Assembly: GCF_007197775.1 (NCBI RefSeq)
Contig: NZ_CP041638.1
Span: 1,240,001 to 1,304,000, forward strand
Length of the DNA: 64,000 nt
Origin: Thalassotalea sp. PS06
Lineage (GTDB): Bacteria > Pseudomonadota > Gammaproteobacteria > Enterobacterales > Alteromonadaceae
Direction: 5' to 3'
Shown: positions 30,113 to 39,778 of the stretch, piece after piece
How the letters are laid out: each line of letters begins with the position of its first letter
Numbering within the stretch: the stretch's first letter is position 1
Notes under the pieces: model-generated
The model's database searches: none
Told to the model about the DNA's origin: nothing
Seen by the model: the letters and a program-made list of their open reading frames with translations, nothing else
Position numbers and translations under genes: made by a program

Positions 30113-30417
30113 TAGATATTCCCATTACTCATGTTTTTCTGATCAGCGCATTGTTATTTTGTGTTGGCTTTATTGGTGTACTCGCCAGACGTAATACCCT
30201 GTTTATGTTAATGAGCCTGGAAGTCATGCTAAACGCCGTTGGTCTGGCGTTTGTTGGTGCTGGTTCTTTATGGCAACAAGCTGACGGTCAGATCATGTTT
30301 ATCCTGATCCTGACCCTGGCCGCTGCCGAAGTCGCCATTGGTTTGGCACTACTCATTCGGATGCAACATCAACGTCAGAATGTCGACGTTGATGGTCTGT
30401 CACAGTTGCGAGGCTGA
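30109..30417 (+). CDS. nuoK: NADH-quinone oxidoreductase subunit K
   Basis: The 102-residue MrpC-like subunit has three helices. The conserved glutamates are present in [13 protein letters not shown] (helix 2) and [11 protein letters not shown] (helix 3). Length and residues match the family. It lies between nuoJ (4-base overlap) and nuoL (2-base gap). Confidence 0.98.
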   Translation: MIDIPITHVFLISALLFCVGFIGVLARRNTLFMLMSLEVMLNAVGLAFVGAGSLWQQADGQIMFILILTLAAAEVAIGLALLIRMQHQRQNVDVDGLSQLRG

Positions 30418-30419
30418 TC

Positions 30420-32267
30420 ATGGATACCTTAAGCCTGCTACCTTTCTTTCCGCTACTGAGCTTTATTCTACTTATCGTATTGTCGAAACGTTTGAGTTGG
30501 ACATTGGCGACAATCATTGCGCTTGTGGGGGTAGGGCTTAGCTTTACTGCGAGTATTGCCGTTATTGGTGAGTTAAACCAAATTAGTCAAGGCAGTGATG
30601 CCGCTGAAAATGGCCTGACCCGGGTGTTATGGACTTGGTTTATGCTCGGCGAGCATGAAGTCAGGTTTGCATTTTATGTGGATCATCTAACCGCCGTAAT
30701 GATCGCTGTCGTTACCGGGGTTGGCTTTTTGATTCATGGTTTCGCCGCCGCTTATATGCGCGATGATCAAGATTACAGCCGTTTTATGGCGTATATGAAC
30801 TTGTTTATCTGCGCCATGTTGTTACTGGTACTGGCTGAAAATCTGGTACTGCTGTATCTCGGCTGGGAAGGCGTTGGTTTATGCAGCTTTTTGCTGATTG
30901 GTTTTTGGTACAAAGACCCAGCTAATGCCATTGCCGCCCGAAAAGCTTTCATCGTAACCCGAATCGGCGATACCTTGTTGGCCTTGGGCTTGTTTTATCT
31001 GTTTATGGAAACCAATACCCTCAACATTCAGGAGATATTGGCGCAGCAACAACAATCACCGCTTTCAGCAGATGCCGCATGGTGGATTGCGTTATTGCTA
31101 TTAGGTGGTGCTGTAGGTAAATCTGCACAATTGCCCCTACAAACCTGGTTGCCGGACGCCATGGCTGGACCCACACCCGTTAGTGCGCTGATTCATGCCG
31201 CAACCATGGTTACCGCCGGTGTTTATCTGATTGCCAGAATGCAGGGAGTCTATTTACTGGCTCCGGAAATTCTCAACTTGGTCGCCTGGGTTGGCAGTAT
31301 TACCTTATTAATCGCCGGATTTGCCGCGCTTGCACAGGAAGATATCAAGCGTGTTCTGGCATACTCAACCATGAGTCAGATAGGTTACATGATGCTCGGT
31401 CTCGGTGCCGGTGCCAATGTTGCCGCGATCACTCATTTGATGACCCATGCGTTTTTCAAAGCCTTATTATTCTTAGGGGCAGGAGCCATTATTCTTGCCG
31501 TGCACCACCAGCAGGATATTTTCAAAATGGGCGGCCTGCTCAAACGCATGCCTCTGATTTCGGTATTGTTCCTGATTGGTATTGCTGCCTTGATTGCATT
31601 TCCGGGGACTTCGGGGTTTGTCTCAAAAGAAGCGATCATCGGCGAGCTCTGGCAATCGCCAACCGCGGGACCTGTATTTTGGTGGATGGCGGTAATTGGC
31701 GCGCTTATTACCAGTGTTTACAGCTTCCGCCTGGTGTTTATTACCTTTTTTGGTGATTATCGCGGTGAACATCAGTTACATGCACAGCGCCACTTTCTTA
31801 TCGTTTTACCCTTATCCTTGCTCGCCGTGCTGGCCATTATCGGCGGATATATCCCAACCGGGCTGGAACAGGTATTTATTGCGCCAGAAGGAGAGCAAGC
31901 CAATACACCTGGCTGGCTGCATACCGCAGCAATCGCTATACCTTTAATCGGTATTGCGGTGGCCTATTTTATCTATTTCCCTCACAAAGATTCGCCACAA
32001 CCCAGTCCCGGCATGTCATTCCTATATCAGTTTAATCGCAGTGGCCTTGGCTTTGATGACACCTACAATGCCTTTTTCGTCAAACCTTTTGTGTGGATAG
32101 CACACCTCAATCGCAGTGATCTTGTTGATCAGATAGTGAAACTGATTAGTTGGAATACCTTTACCTGGAGCAGCGCCTTTAAAGCGGTGCAAAGTGGTCG
32201 GTTACGCTGGTATGCGGCCACGCTAGGCATAGGCACAGGGATATTGTTATTAGGAGTCATGTTATGA
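30420..32267 (+). CDS. nuoL: NADH-quinone oxidoreductase subunit L
   Basis: The 615-residue antiporter-like subunit is the distal proton pump and carries the long lateral helix at its C-terminus. Motifs visible are GWEGVGLCSFLLIGFW (about 149-164), KSAQLPLQTWLPDAMAGPTP and the lysine/histidine-rich HAFFKALLFLGAG region. It overlaps nuoM by four bases. Confidence 0.98.
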   Translation: MDTLSLLPFFPLLSFILLIVLSKRLSWTLATIIALVGVGLSFTASIAVIGELNQISQGSDAAENGLTRVLWTWFMLGEHEVRFAFYVDHLTAVMIAVVTGVGFLIHGFAAAYMRDDQDYSRFMAYMNLFICAMLLLVLAENLVLLYLGWEGVGLCSFLLIGFWYKDPANAIAARKAFIVTRIGDTLLALGLFYLFMETNTLNIQEILAQQQQSPLSADAAWWIALLLLGGAVGKSAQLPLQTWLPDAMAGPTPVSALIHAATMVTAGVYLIARMQGVYLLAPEILNLVAWVGSITLLIAGFAALAQEDIKRVLAYSTMSQIGYMMLGLGAGANVAAITHLMTHAFFKALLFLGAGAIILAVHHQQDIFKMGGLLKRMPLISVLFLIGIAALIAFPGTSGFVSKEAIIGELWQSPTAGPVFWWMAVIGALITSVYSFRLVFITFFGDYRGEHQLHAQRHFLIVLPLSLLAVLAIIGGYIPTGLEQVFIAPEGEQANTPGWLHTAAIAIPLIGIAVAYFIYFPHKDSPQPSPGMSFLYQFNRSGLGFDDTYNAFFVKPFVWIAHLNRSDLVDQIVKLISWNTFTWSSAFKAVQSGRLRWYAATLGIGTGILLLGVML

Positions 32268-33742
32268 TTTTTACGCATATTATCGTGATCCTGATGGTCA
32301 GTGCCCTGATAAGTTTGTTGATTGGCAAACGCATGGTAAGCGCATTACCGTATGTGGCAACAACCGGGGTGATATTTAGCTTCATATTGCTCGCAAGCTT
32401 TGCCAATAATAATCATGATCTTTTCCATCAGCCAATGCCTTTGTTGTCTGTGTCCTGGATCCCGAGCCTTGGTATCGAATACGCCACATTCATCGATAGC
32501 CTGAGCTTTATTCTGGTGGCTCTTACTCTGATCCTGGCGCTAGTGTGCATCCTTGTGTCCTTTCGGGAAATTACCGAAAACCAACCATTTTATTATTTCA
32601 ACTTGCTGGCCGCGTTAGCCGGTATTGTCGGTGTGTTCGCCGCCGCCGATTTATTCCTGTTTTTTTTCTTCTGGGAAGTCATGTTGTTGCCAATGACAGC
32701 ACTGATTGCAATATGGGGACATGAAAATCGCCGCTATGCCGCGATAAAGTTCTTTATCTTCACTCAGGTCTCCAGCCTGTTAATGCTGGTTGCCATCATT
32801 ATCATGGCGTTTATCTATCAGCAGCAATTTGGCGAGATGAGTTTTAATTATTTTGACTGGCAACAACTTGATATTGCCATGCCATTGCAATACTGGTTGA
32901 TGATAGGCTTCTTTGTTGCTTTCGCCGTTAAATTACCGTCTTTTCCTTTTCATACCTGGTTACCTGACGCCCATACCCAGGCGCCCACCGCCGGTTCGGT
33001 TTTACTTGCCGGAGTTTTATTAAAGACCGGAGCCTATGGCTTGATGCGTTTTGTCTTGCCATTGTTCGAACAGGCGGCGATAAGTTTCGCTCCGATCGCG
33101 ATTACTTTAGGGGTGATGTCGATAATCTATGGGGCGGTAATGGCGTTTGCGCAAACCGATTTTAAACGCCTGGTGGCCTATTCATCTATCAGTCATATGG
33201 GCTTTGTCACCCTGGCATTATTCTCTTTTTCAACCATTGCTTACCATGGCGCTATTGTCACCTTAGTTGCCCATGGTTTAAGCAGTGCTGCATTATTCGC
33301 GATGGCAGGTATGCTGTATCAGCGCTTACACACCCGGGAGCTCAGTAAAATGGGCGGGCTGTTTGCTTCAGCCCCGAGAATGGGCGGTATGTTATTAGCA
33401 TTTGTTGCCGGTGCATTTGGAATGCCGGGGTTGTTAAATTTCATCGGCGAATTTATGACCCTGACCGGCACCTTTGCTAATTATCCAACCGCAACAGTAT
33501 TCGCGGCAACAGCGATGATTGGTTCAGCGATATATGGCATGTATCTGTTCCAGCAAAGTTTTCAGGGCAAACCGGGCGCCAATGCCGATATCCAGGATCT
33601 CCGTGCCCATGAATGGTTGTTGTGTAGTTTATTGTTCGGTCTGTTGCTTTATCTTGGTTTATTTCCACAAGCGTTACTGATGCACTTTGACGCGATTTAT
33701 CCGGCGACGGCTGATGCACAAATCATTGGAGGCAGGCTATGA
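32264..33742 (+). CDS. nuoM: NADH-quinone oxidoreductase subunit M
   Basis: The 492-residue antiporter-like membrane subunit has motifs FFFWEVMLLPMTALI (about 134-148), VKLPSFPFHTWLPDAHTQAP and FKRLVAYSSISHMGFV. It is one of the three Mrp-like proton channels of complex I. It overlaps both nuoL and nuoN by four bases, so translation is probably coupled. Confidence 0.98.
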   Translation: MIFTHIIVILMVSALISLLIGKRMVSALPYVATTGVIFSFILLASFANNNHDLFHQPMPLLSVSWIPSLGIEYATFIDSLSFILVALTLILALVCILVSFREITENQPFYYFNLLAALAGIVGVFAAADLFLFFFFWEVMLLPMTALIAIWGHENRRYAAIKFFIFTQVSSLLMLVAIIIMAFIYQQQFGEMSFNYFDWQQLDIAMPLQYWLMIGFFVAFAVKLPSFPFHTWLPDAHTQAPTAGSVLLAGVLLKTGAYGLMRFVLPLFEQAAISFAPIAITLGVMSIIYGAVMAFAQTDFKRLVAYSSISHMGFVTLALFSFSTIAYHGAIVTLVAHGLSSAALFAMAGMLYQRLHTRELSKMGGLFASAPRMGGMLLAFVAGAFGMPGLLNFIGEFMTLTGTFANYPTATVFAATAMIGSAIYGMYLFQQSFQGKPGANADIQDLRAHEWLLCSLLFGLLLYLGLFPQALLMHFDAIYPATADAQIIGGRL

Positions 33743-35235
33743 ATATTGAACATTTTATTGCCATAGCACCGCAGCTAATACTGTCCTTGGCAATCGTTAT
33801 GCAGCTATTGTTAATTGCCTTTAAGCGCTCGCAGCACAGCATTGCTTTCTTTACGGTTAGTGCGATATTGCTGGCTCTATTTGCCCATTACCCAGCAATC
33901 GCCCATGTCAATTTAGCCGTTACACCACTGCTATTCGTTGACGTGTTTTCATTAACGTTAAATGTGTTGATCTTATCCTGTAGCCTAGTGGCGGTTTGGG
34001 TCAGCTATGGTTACCTGCGTTCCGCTGCTGAGTTTCATGATGAATACTATGTGTTGTTATTGCTGGCGGTACTTGGTGCCAATATCCTGGTGTTATCAAA
34101 CCATTTCGCCGCGATTTTTCTTGGCTTTGAACTCCTGTCCTTGTCGTTAGTTGGAATGATTGGCTACCTCCACCTTCGCGAGCATACCCTTGAGGCCGGA
34201 TTCAAGTACTTGATTCTTAGTGCCACCGCGTCCTCGATAATGTTGCTGGGAATGGCGTTTGTGTATGGCGCCACGGCAGACATGACGCTGGCATATCAGA
34301 CACCACAGCAACAGGATTTGCAGCTGCTGGGGCAGGCTGGCCTGGTGCTAATCATGGTTGGTTTTTGTTTTAAGCTTTCGCTCGTACCTTTTCATACCTG
34401 GACACCCGATGTCTATCACGGCGCACCCATGCCAGTAACCTTGATGCTTGCTACCGTTTCTAAAGCGGCGATGTTCGCCATTTTAATCAAGTTCTGGCTG
34501 GTATCAGCCATATTCGAGAACCAGACGTTACAGTTCTTGCTCCTTGGTATCGCCATAGCTTCAATGTTAGTGGGCAATTTGTTGGCGCTAACCCAGAAAA
34601 ATATCAAACGATTACTTGCCTATTCATCTATCGCTCATATGGGGTATTTAATTATTGTTTTGGCAATACAAAGCCAGCAATCCGTCGCCTGGGCACTAAA
34701 ATCCGGGGTGTTTTATATTCTTGTCTATATCATCGCGACACTGGTGATCATGATTTATCTGTCCGGGCGTTCAAAAGCTCATGGAGAGCACGACAACGAT
34801 GAGTGGCAGGATTGGCAGGGAATGATTTGGCAGCGACCATTGCAGGCAAGTTGTCTGATTCTGGCGCTGTTATCTTTAGCTGGGATCCCTCTGACAGCCG
34901 GCTTTATTGGTAAGTTTTATTTGTTTACGGTCGCCATCGAAAATCAGCTTTGGGGGGCGATTGCAGCGCTTATCGTCGGTAGCGGTATTGGCTTATATTA
35001 TTATCTCAGCATCATCTTTTGTATTGTTGCCAAACCAGAAAAAGCCACAGAGCCAGTCAATAAAGCGACGGGTACAAACCTTGGTAACTTCACGATCTCT
35101 CACGCTACGGTAATGACCATGCTTACGGCGATTATCCTTTTGCTTGGCTTATTTCCGGATATTCTCGCCAGTCAATTGATTTTCCAATCCGAACAAATAA
35201 CCGTCATTTTTAGTGAGGCGAGTCAAAAGTTTTAA
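33739..35235 (+). CDS. nuoN: NADH-quinone oxidoreductase subunit N
   Basis: The 498-residue antiporter-like subunit is closest to the quinone arm. Motifs include LGFELLSLSLVGMIGYL, FKLSLVPFHTWTPDVYHGAP and IKRLLAYSSIAHMGYL. It is the last gene of the nuo operon. No clear rho-independent terminator follows it. Confidence 0.98.
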   Translation: MNIEHFIAIAPQLILSLAIVMQLLLIAFKRSQHSIAFFTVSAILLALFAHYPAIAHVNLAVTPLLFVDVFSLTLNVLILSCSLVAVWVSYGYLRSAAEFHDEYYVLLLLAVLGANILVLSNHFAAIFLGFELLSLSLVGMIGYLHLREHTLEAGFKYLILSATASSIMLLGMAFVYGATADMTLAYQTPQQQDLQLLGQAGLVLIMVGFCFKLSLVPFHTWTPDVYHGAPMPVTLMLATVSKAAMFAILIKFWLVSAIFENQTLQFLLLGIAIASMLVGNLLALTQKNIKRLLAYSSIAHMGYLIIVLAIQSQQSVAWALKSGVFYILVYIIATLVIMIYLSGRSKAHGEHDNDEWQDWQGMIWQRPLQASCLILALLSLAGIPLTAGFIGKFYLFTVAIENQLWGAIAALIVGSGIGLYYYLSIIFCIVAKPEKATEPVNKATGTNLGNFTISHATVMTMLTAIILLLGLFPDILASQLIFQSEQITVIFSEASQKF

Positions 35236-35544
35236 TAGTGAGTGGTTGAATTGACGATAAAGTTGTAGAAATTGTAATAATTTTATCGATTTGACTAACA
35301 CACTTTCGCCTTACAGTATCCTAGAGACATGGAATAAATTAAAAAACAAATAAATACAATGATTTAAGTTTTTTGGCCTGGTATTTGAATAATTTGAAAA
35401 CGTAAAGCCAACAGCGACTTTTGTCGATAACTGACGAAGGCTATCTATTTATTAATTGCGTTTAGTTAAACAACACTAGTAAATAGATTAACTGTTAAGG
35501 TATTCACCTAACGTATTAACAAATTAAAGATTGGGTCCAGGGAC
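35236..35544. other. AT-rich intergenic stretch between nuoN and lipoprotein gene
   Basis: No coding frame is supported here. TTGACT (35291-35296) and CAGTAT (35314-35319) stand 17 bases apart and may drive the lipoprotein gene, giving a leader of over 200 bases. The -10 match is poor, so this is a weak candidate. A strong terminator for the nuo operon was not seen. Confidence 0.35.
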
Positions 35545-36306
35545 ATGAAATATAAAACCATTGCTGCAGTTTTAACCTCTACTTTATTACTTTCCGGTTG
35601 CATCATTCACGTTGGCGCAGCTTCCGCTGACGTAGAATTAAATGAAGAATTGACCATGCCAGCTGAAGGTATTGCACATTTAGATATCAGCGCTGGTGCG
35701 GGTAGCTTAAATGTTGTTGGCCTTGAAGGCGCAACCGAAATCGTTGTAAATGCCGAAATTCACACCACTGACGACAAAAACTTTACCTTTACCTTGGAGC
35801 AGGACGGAGATACCGCGGTATTAGTTGCCGAGCACGGCAGCACCGATGGTTTCTGGAATGGCAATTCTCCACACATCAATGTTCAGGTTACCTTACCGAA
35901 AGACATGATGCTGACGGTTGATGACGGTTCCGGTGAAACTTCGATTACCGATCTCAATGGTGATCTTAAGGTTAATGACGGTTCTGGCTCAATGGATATT
36001 GCCCGTATTCAGGGTAAGGTAGATGTTGAAGATGGTTCTGGTTCGCTAAGCATCAGTCAGGTAAGTGGCAATGTTTACGTTGATGACGGTTCTGGTTCTA
36101 CAACCGTAGCCAATGTTGGCGGCGATGTTAAAGTTGATGATGGATCAGGTGAACTGGTTATCAAAGACATAGTTGGTGAAGTAACCATTTACGATGGCTC
36201 TGGCTCAATTACCGTAAAAGATGCTGGAGGCCTGACAATTACCGAGTCTGGCTCTGGCGGCCTTAACGTCAGTGGCGTCAAAGGTGGCTTCAACGTCGAT
36301 AGCTAA
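35545..36306 (+). CDS. Lipoprotein with 18-residue DGSG repeats (DUF4097/GIN-like)
   Basis: The 253-residue predicted lipoprotein has lipobox LSGC, Cys at residue 19. The C-terminal half consists of six exact-period repeats of 18 residues beginning at 125, 143, 161, 179, 197 and 215, each opening with a V-x-DGSG turn, plus a degenerate seventh at about 232. This period suits a right-handed beta-solenoid, as in DUF4097/head-GIN proteins. The role is unknown; such proteins are usually placed at the cell envelope. It has its own terminator and is not part of the nuo operon by spacing (309-base gap). Confidence 0.8.
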   Translation: MKYKTIAAVLTSTLLLSGCIIHVGAASADVELNEELTMPAEGIAHLDISAGAGSLNVVGLEGATEIVVNAEIHTTDDKNFTFTLEQDGDTAVLVAEHGSTDGFWNGNSPHINVQVTLPKDMMLTVDDGSGETSITDLNGDLKVNDGSGSMDIARIQGKVDVEDGSGSLSISQVSGNVYVDDGSGSTTVANVGGDVKVDDGSGELVIKDIVGEVTIYDGSGSITVKDAGGLTITESGSGGLNVSGVKGGFNVDS

Positions 36307-36334
36307 CCACAGTATTTCGAAGATCTGTCATTTT

Positions 36335-36367
36335 AGCCACTGGGTTGCGATACTCAGTGGCTTTTTT
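36335..36367 (+). terminator. Rho-independent terminator after DGSG lipoprotein
   Basis: An 8-bp perfect stem AGCCACTG/CAGTGGCT with a 12-base loop is followed by TTTTTT. It lies 28 bases after the lipoprotein stop codon. Confidence 0.88.
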
Positions 36368-36421
36368 ATTTTAACTGTCTGCTATTCTTTGTCCATTAGT
36401 GGATAGAAAAAGTGCAATAAG

Positions 36422-37441
36422 ATGAGAAGGTTACAAAGATTGATAAATTTTGGTCTGGCTCTCGCTGTTACGTTAACAGCCATACCGAGTAAAGGTGCGG
36501 ATTCTCAACTTTCGATTGATATTAAAGAGTGGCAGGTTCCCTGGGCGGATACCCGACCACGGGATCCCGCGGTTGATAGCAACGGATTGGTATGGTTTTG
36601 TGGGCAATCAGGCAATTACCTTGCATCTCTCAATCCTGGATCGGGAGAGTTTAAGCAATATGAATTACCCGATGGTACCTATCCGCACAATTTGATAATC
36701 GATGAAGACGATTACATTTGGTATGCCGGAAATCGCAATAGCCATATCGGCAGGCTAAACCCAAACAATGGTGCAATTCAACGTATCGATATGCCAGTTA
36801 AAAACCCTATCGACCCGCACACGCTTGTCTTTGATAATGCCGGGAATATCTGGTTCACCGCTCAATGGGGAAACAAAGTAGGGCGGCTGAACGTCAAAAG
36901 TTTACAGGTCGATCTAGTGGATTCGCCTTTGCCCGAATCTCGCCCTTATGGCATAAAAATCGATTCTGACAACAACCCCTGGGTCGTGTTGTTTGGTACC
37001 AATCAGTTGGCAAAAGTTGAAAGCGAACGTATGCAATTTGCCTTACATGCTCTGCCAGAAGCAGGGGAGCGACCACGTCGATTGGAGATTGACAATAAAG
37101 ATCAGGTTTGGTTTCTGGATCATGAGTTAGGGTATATGGGACGTTATCAGCCAGAGACCCAGCGCTTTAGTCAATGGCAGATGCCTGAAGGCGCTCAGGC
37201 TAATTTGTATGGCTCGGCATTAGATGATCAACAGCGGTTATGGGTTGCCGTTACCGGCACCAGCCCAAATCAGTTGAGAGTGTTCGATACCGAAAAAGAA
37301 GCCTTTATCTCGTCAGCGGACATTCCAAGCGGCGGCGGAACCATTCGCTATATGTATTACCACGCTAAGGACGATACCGTGTGGTTTGGAACGGATGCTA
37401 ACACCATAGGTCGAGCAAAGCTAAACCAAGCAGGTAATTGA
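36422..37441 (+). CDS. Exported beta-propeller, Vgb (virginiamycin B lyase)-like
   Basis: The 339-residue product has a signal peptide (about 1-25) and repeated blades of the form D-x-x-G-x-[IV]-W-F-x-[AG]-x-x-x-x-[KH]-[IVL]-GRLN (for example DNAGNIWFTAQWGNKVGRLN), as in Vgb/COG4257 seven-bladed propellers. True Vgb linearises streptogramin B antibiotics, but most family members in environmental bacteria are of unknown activity and this one is periplasmic. I infer the fold, not the substrate. It stands alone, before the csdA leader. Confidence 0.75.
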   Translation: MRRLQRLINFGLALAVTLTAIPSKGADSQLSIDIKEWQVPWADTRPRDPAVDSNGLVWFCGQSGNYLASLNPGSGEFKQYELPDGTYPHNLIIDEDDYIWYAGNRNSHIGRLNPNNGAIQRIDMPVKNPIDPHTLVFDNAGNIWFTAQWGNKVGRLNVKSLQVDLVDSPLPESRPYGIKIDSDNNPWVVLFGTNQLAKVESERMQFALHALPEAGERPRRLEIDNKDQVWFLDHELGYMGRYQPETQRFSQWQMPEGAQANLYGSALDDQQRLWVAVTGTSPNQLRVFDTEKEAFISSADIPSGGGTIRYMYYHAKDDTVWFGTDANTIGRAKLNQAGN

Positions 37442-37532
37442 TTTAAATTCGATGAAATAGGCGCGATAAGTAGAAAAACCTTGCATAAATGTAATCCATT
37501 GTTACTAATGAGTGATTTTTGTTCGGTTTTTC

Positions 37533-37759
37533 TTGCATTTAAATATTAAGCGGGTATGATTCGCGCCTTGATTACTTCTGCGCCGAAATTTCACACTTTC
37601 ATATTTGACAAGGTGTTTGGCCAGAATTGGGATTGGGGTTTATCCGCCAACTGACTTGCCGAGCATTATTCCAACATGCTCTTTTATGTGCCATAAGTCT
37701 TCCGGTGGTTTCCTCTAATTATACTGCAGGTTTTACCTGCCTACTGAGAAGACAATTTA
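37533..37759 (+). promoter_or_regulatory. Candidate promoter and long 5' leader of the DEAD-box gene
   Basis: TTGCAT (37533-37538) and TATGAT (37555-37560) are separated by 16 bases. Transcription from here would give a leader of about 190 bases before the ATG at 37760, including a GCAGG/CCTGC hairpin (about 37725-37741) just upstream of the ribosome-binding site. Long structured leaders are a known feature of cold-inducible csdA and cspA genes; cold regulation here is inferred. Confidence 0.5.
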
Positions 37760-39520
37760 ATGACTGATATTATCAATGCCAAAAACGGCTTTGAAGCCCT
37801 TGGCTTGCCTGAATTTATCCTTTCCTCACTTGAAAAGCTTGGCTTTGCAACGCCAACTCCAATTCAGGAAAAAACTATTGGACCTTTGATGGCTGGCCGC
37901 CATGTGCTTGGTGAAGCTCAAACAGGTACCGGTAAAACCGCTGCTTTTGGTTTGCCTGCGCTAGCCAATATTGATGTAAGCATCCGCAAGCCGCAAATGC
38001 TGGTTTTGGCTCCAACTCGTGAGCTGGCGATTCAGGTTGCTGAAGCTCTGGAAGAATTTGCCGCAAATATGCGTGGTCTGCGTATCGCGACCTTATACGG
38101 TGGTCAATCTTATGGTCCACAATTATCACAACTTGAGAAAGGTGCTCAGGTAGTTGTAGGCACGCCAGGTCGTTTAATGGACCATTTACGTCGTAAAACC
38201 TTAAAGTTAGGTGATATCTCTTTCTGTGCCCTTGATGAAGCCGATGAAATGTTGAACATGGGCTTTTTGGAAGACATCGAGTGGATCCTTGATCACTTAC
38301 CAGAACAAACGCAAATGGCATTGTTCTCGGCAACCATGCCACCGGCAATTCGCAAAGTTGCGAACCGATTTTTGGTTGACCCAGAGCACGTTAAAATTGC
38401 TGCCGAGAAAAAGGCAAAAGCGAATATTACCCAGTTGGCCTGGAAAGTTACAGGTATCAACAAAAATACCGCAGTTGAACGTATCGTTGAAACCTACGAT
38501 TACGACGCGTTATTGATTTTCGTACGTACTCGTAATGACACCATTACTGTTGCAGAGCAATTAGAACGTCTTGGTTATCCGTGTGCGGCACTAAACGGTG
38601 ACATGAACCAGGCACAACGTGAGCGTACTGTGGAACAGCTGAAAAATGGCAAGATCTCAATCATGATCGCCACCGATGTTGTTGCTCGTGGTTTAGATAT
38701 TCCTCGTATTGATTTGGTATTGAACTATGACTTACCGGGCGATACCGAATCTTACGTTCATCGCATCGGTCGTACCGGCCGTGCTGGTCGTGAAGGTACT
38801 GCGATTTCATTCGTTCGTCCTCGCGAGATGTATAACCTGCGTCATTATGAGCGTGCTACCTCAGGTAATATCAATACCTTTGAATTACCAAGCATTCAGG
38901 AAATTGGTCAGCGCCGAATCGAACGTTCACGTCAGGAATTAGTAGAAACCGTTGCTAATGTTGAGCTGGATAACATGGTGGAAATCTTAACTAAGATGGC
39001 CCAAGAGTCGGATTTAAGTGTTGAGCAACTTGCTGCAGCGATGCTTTACAAAGCCCAGCTTAAGCAACCATTCCAGCCGAAAGAAGATCCAAAACCACGT
39101 CGTGAGCGCGGTGATCGTGAAGGTCGTTCTCGTGACCGCAATGAACGTCGTGGTCGTGACCGTGATCGCGGTGAACGCGGCGGTCGTGGTGAGCGTCCAG
39201 AGCGTCGTCGCAGTCAGGCAGCTCGCTCTGATGTTGATTGGCAGACCTACCGTCTGGAAGTTGGTAAAGAGCATGGTGCAAAACCAGGTGATATCGTTGG
39301 TGCCATCGCTAACGAGATTGCTTTGGATAGTGCTTATATTGGCCAGATCAACTTACACGATCGTCACAGCTTTGTTCAGCTTCCTAAAGGCATGCCTAAA
39401 GAAGCTTACAACCAGCTGCGTAAAGTACGTGTGCGTCGTCAGGAACTGGATATTTCTGTCTCAGAAGCACCTGTGGTTACCCAACAACGCCGCCCTCGCG
39501 CCAACCGCCAAAGCCGCTAA
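37760..39520 (+). CDS. deaD: DEAD-box RNA helicase, CsdA/DeaD type
   Basis: The 586-residue helicase has the Q motif near residues 11-36, motif I AQTGTGKT (53-60), DEAD (159-162), SAT, and HRIGRTGRAGREG in the second RecA domain. A DbpA-like RNA-binding domain (about 485-560) follows an Arg/Gly/Asp-rich linker (about 440-480). CsdA unwinds rRNA and mRNA structures in 50S biogenesis and at low temperature. The long leader upstream and a strong terminator downstream indicate a single-gene transcript. Confidence 0.94.
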   Translation: MTDIINAKNGFEALGLPEFILSSLEKLGFATPTPIQEKTIGPLMAGRHVLGEAQTGTGKTAAFGLPALANIDVSIRKPQMLVLAPTRELAIQVAEALEEFAANMRGLRIATLYGGQSYGPQLSQLEKGAQVVVGTPGRLMDHLRRKTLKLGDISFCALDEADEMLNMGFLEDIEWILDHLPEQTQMALFSATMPPAIRKVANRFLVDPEHVKIAAEKKAKANITQLAWKVTGINKNTAVERIVETYDYDALLIFVRTRNDTITVAEQLERLGYPCAALNGDMNQAQRERTVEQLKNGKISIMIATDVVARGLDIPRIDLVLNYDLPGDTESYVHRIGRTGRAGREGTAISFVRPREMYNLRHYERATSGNINTFELPSIQEIGQRRIERSRQELVETVANVELDNMVEILTKMAQESDLSVEQLAAAMLYKAQLKQPFQPKEDPKPRRERGDREGRSRDRNERRGRDRDRGERGGRGERPERRRSQAARSDVDWQTYRLEVGKEHGAKPGDIVGAIANEIALDSAYIGQINLHDRHSFVQLPKGMPKEAYNQLRKVRVRRQELDISVSEAPVVTQQRRPRANRQSR

Positions 39521-39542
39521 TACGGTTTAGTATTCTGAAAAA

Positions 39543-39567
39543 AGCCCGCATTTTTGCGGGTTTTTTT
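39543..39567 (+). terminator. Rho-independent terminator after deaD
   Basis: The stem GCCCGCA/TGCGGGT with a short T-rich loop is followed by a run of seven T. It lies 22 bases after the stop codon. The tandem repeat begins ten bases later. Confidence 0.92.
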
Positions 39568-39576
39568 ATGGGTGTA

Positions 39577-39778
39577 TATCAAGACACCCATAGTTATTTA
39601 TCAAGACACCCATAGTTATTTATCAAGACACCCATAGTTATTTATCAAGACACCCATAGTTATTTATCAAGACACCCATAGTTATTTATCAAGACACCCA
39701 TAGTTATTTATCAAGACACCCATGGTTATTTATCAAGACACCCGTCAATAACGGGCATATTAAGGTGGGTGTCTTGAT
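39577..39778. repeat. 22-bp tandem repeat (7 copies plus partial) ending in a hairpin
   Basis: TATCAAGACACCCATAGTTATT repeats seven times (39577-39730); the first six copies are identical and the seventh has one change. A partial eighth copy (39731-39743) follows. The inverse GGGTGTCTTGAT (39767-39778) pairs with the last partial copy over 12 bases, and TATGGGTGT (39567-39575) pairs with the first copy. There are no spacers, so it is not a CRISPR array. The near identity points to recent expansion. Confidence 0.95.

Noticed and set aside
39018..39530. 170-codon frame overlapping the C-terminal part of deaD in another reading frame
   Set aside because: It is a shadow of the Arg/Gly-rich coding region of the helicase.
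39577..39743. Possible CRISPR array
   Set aside because: The 22-bp units are directly adjacent with no spacers and no cas genes are present.
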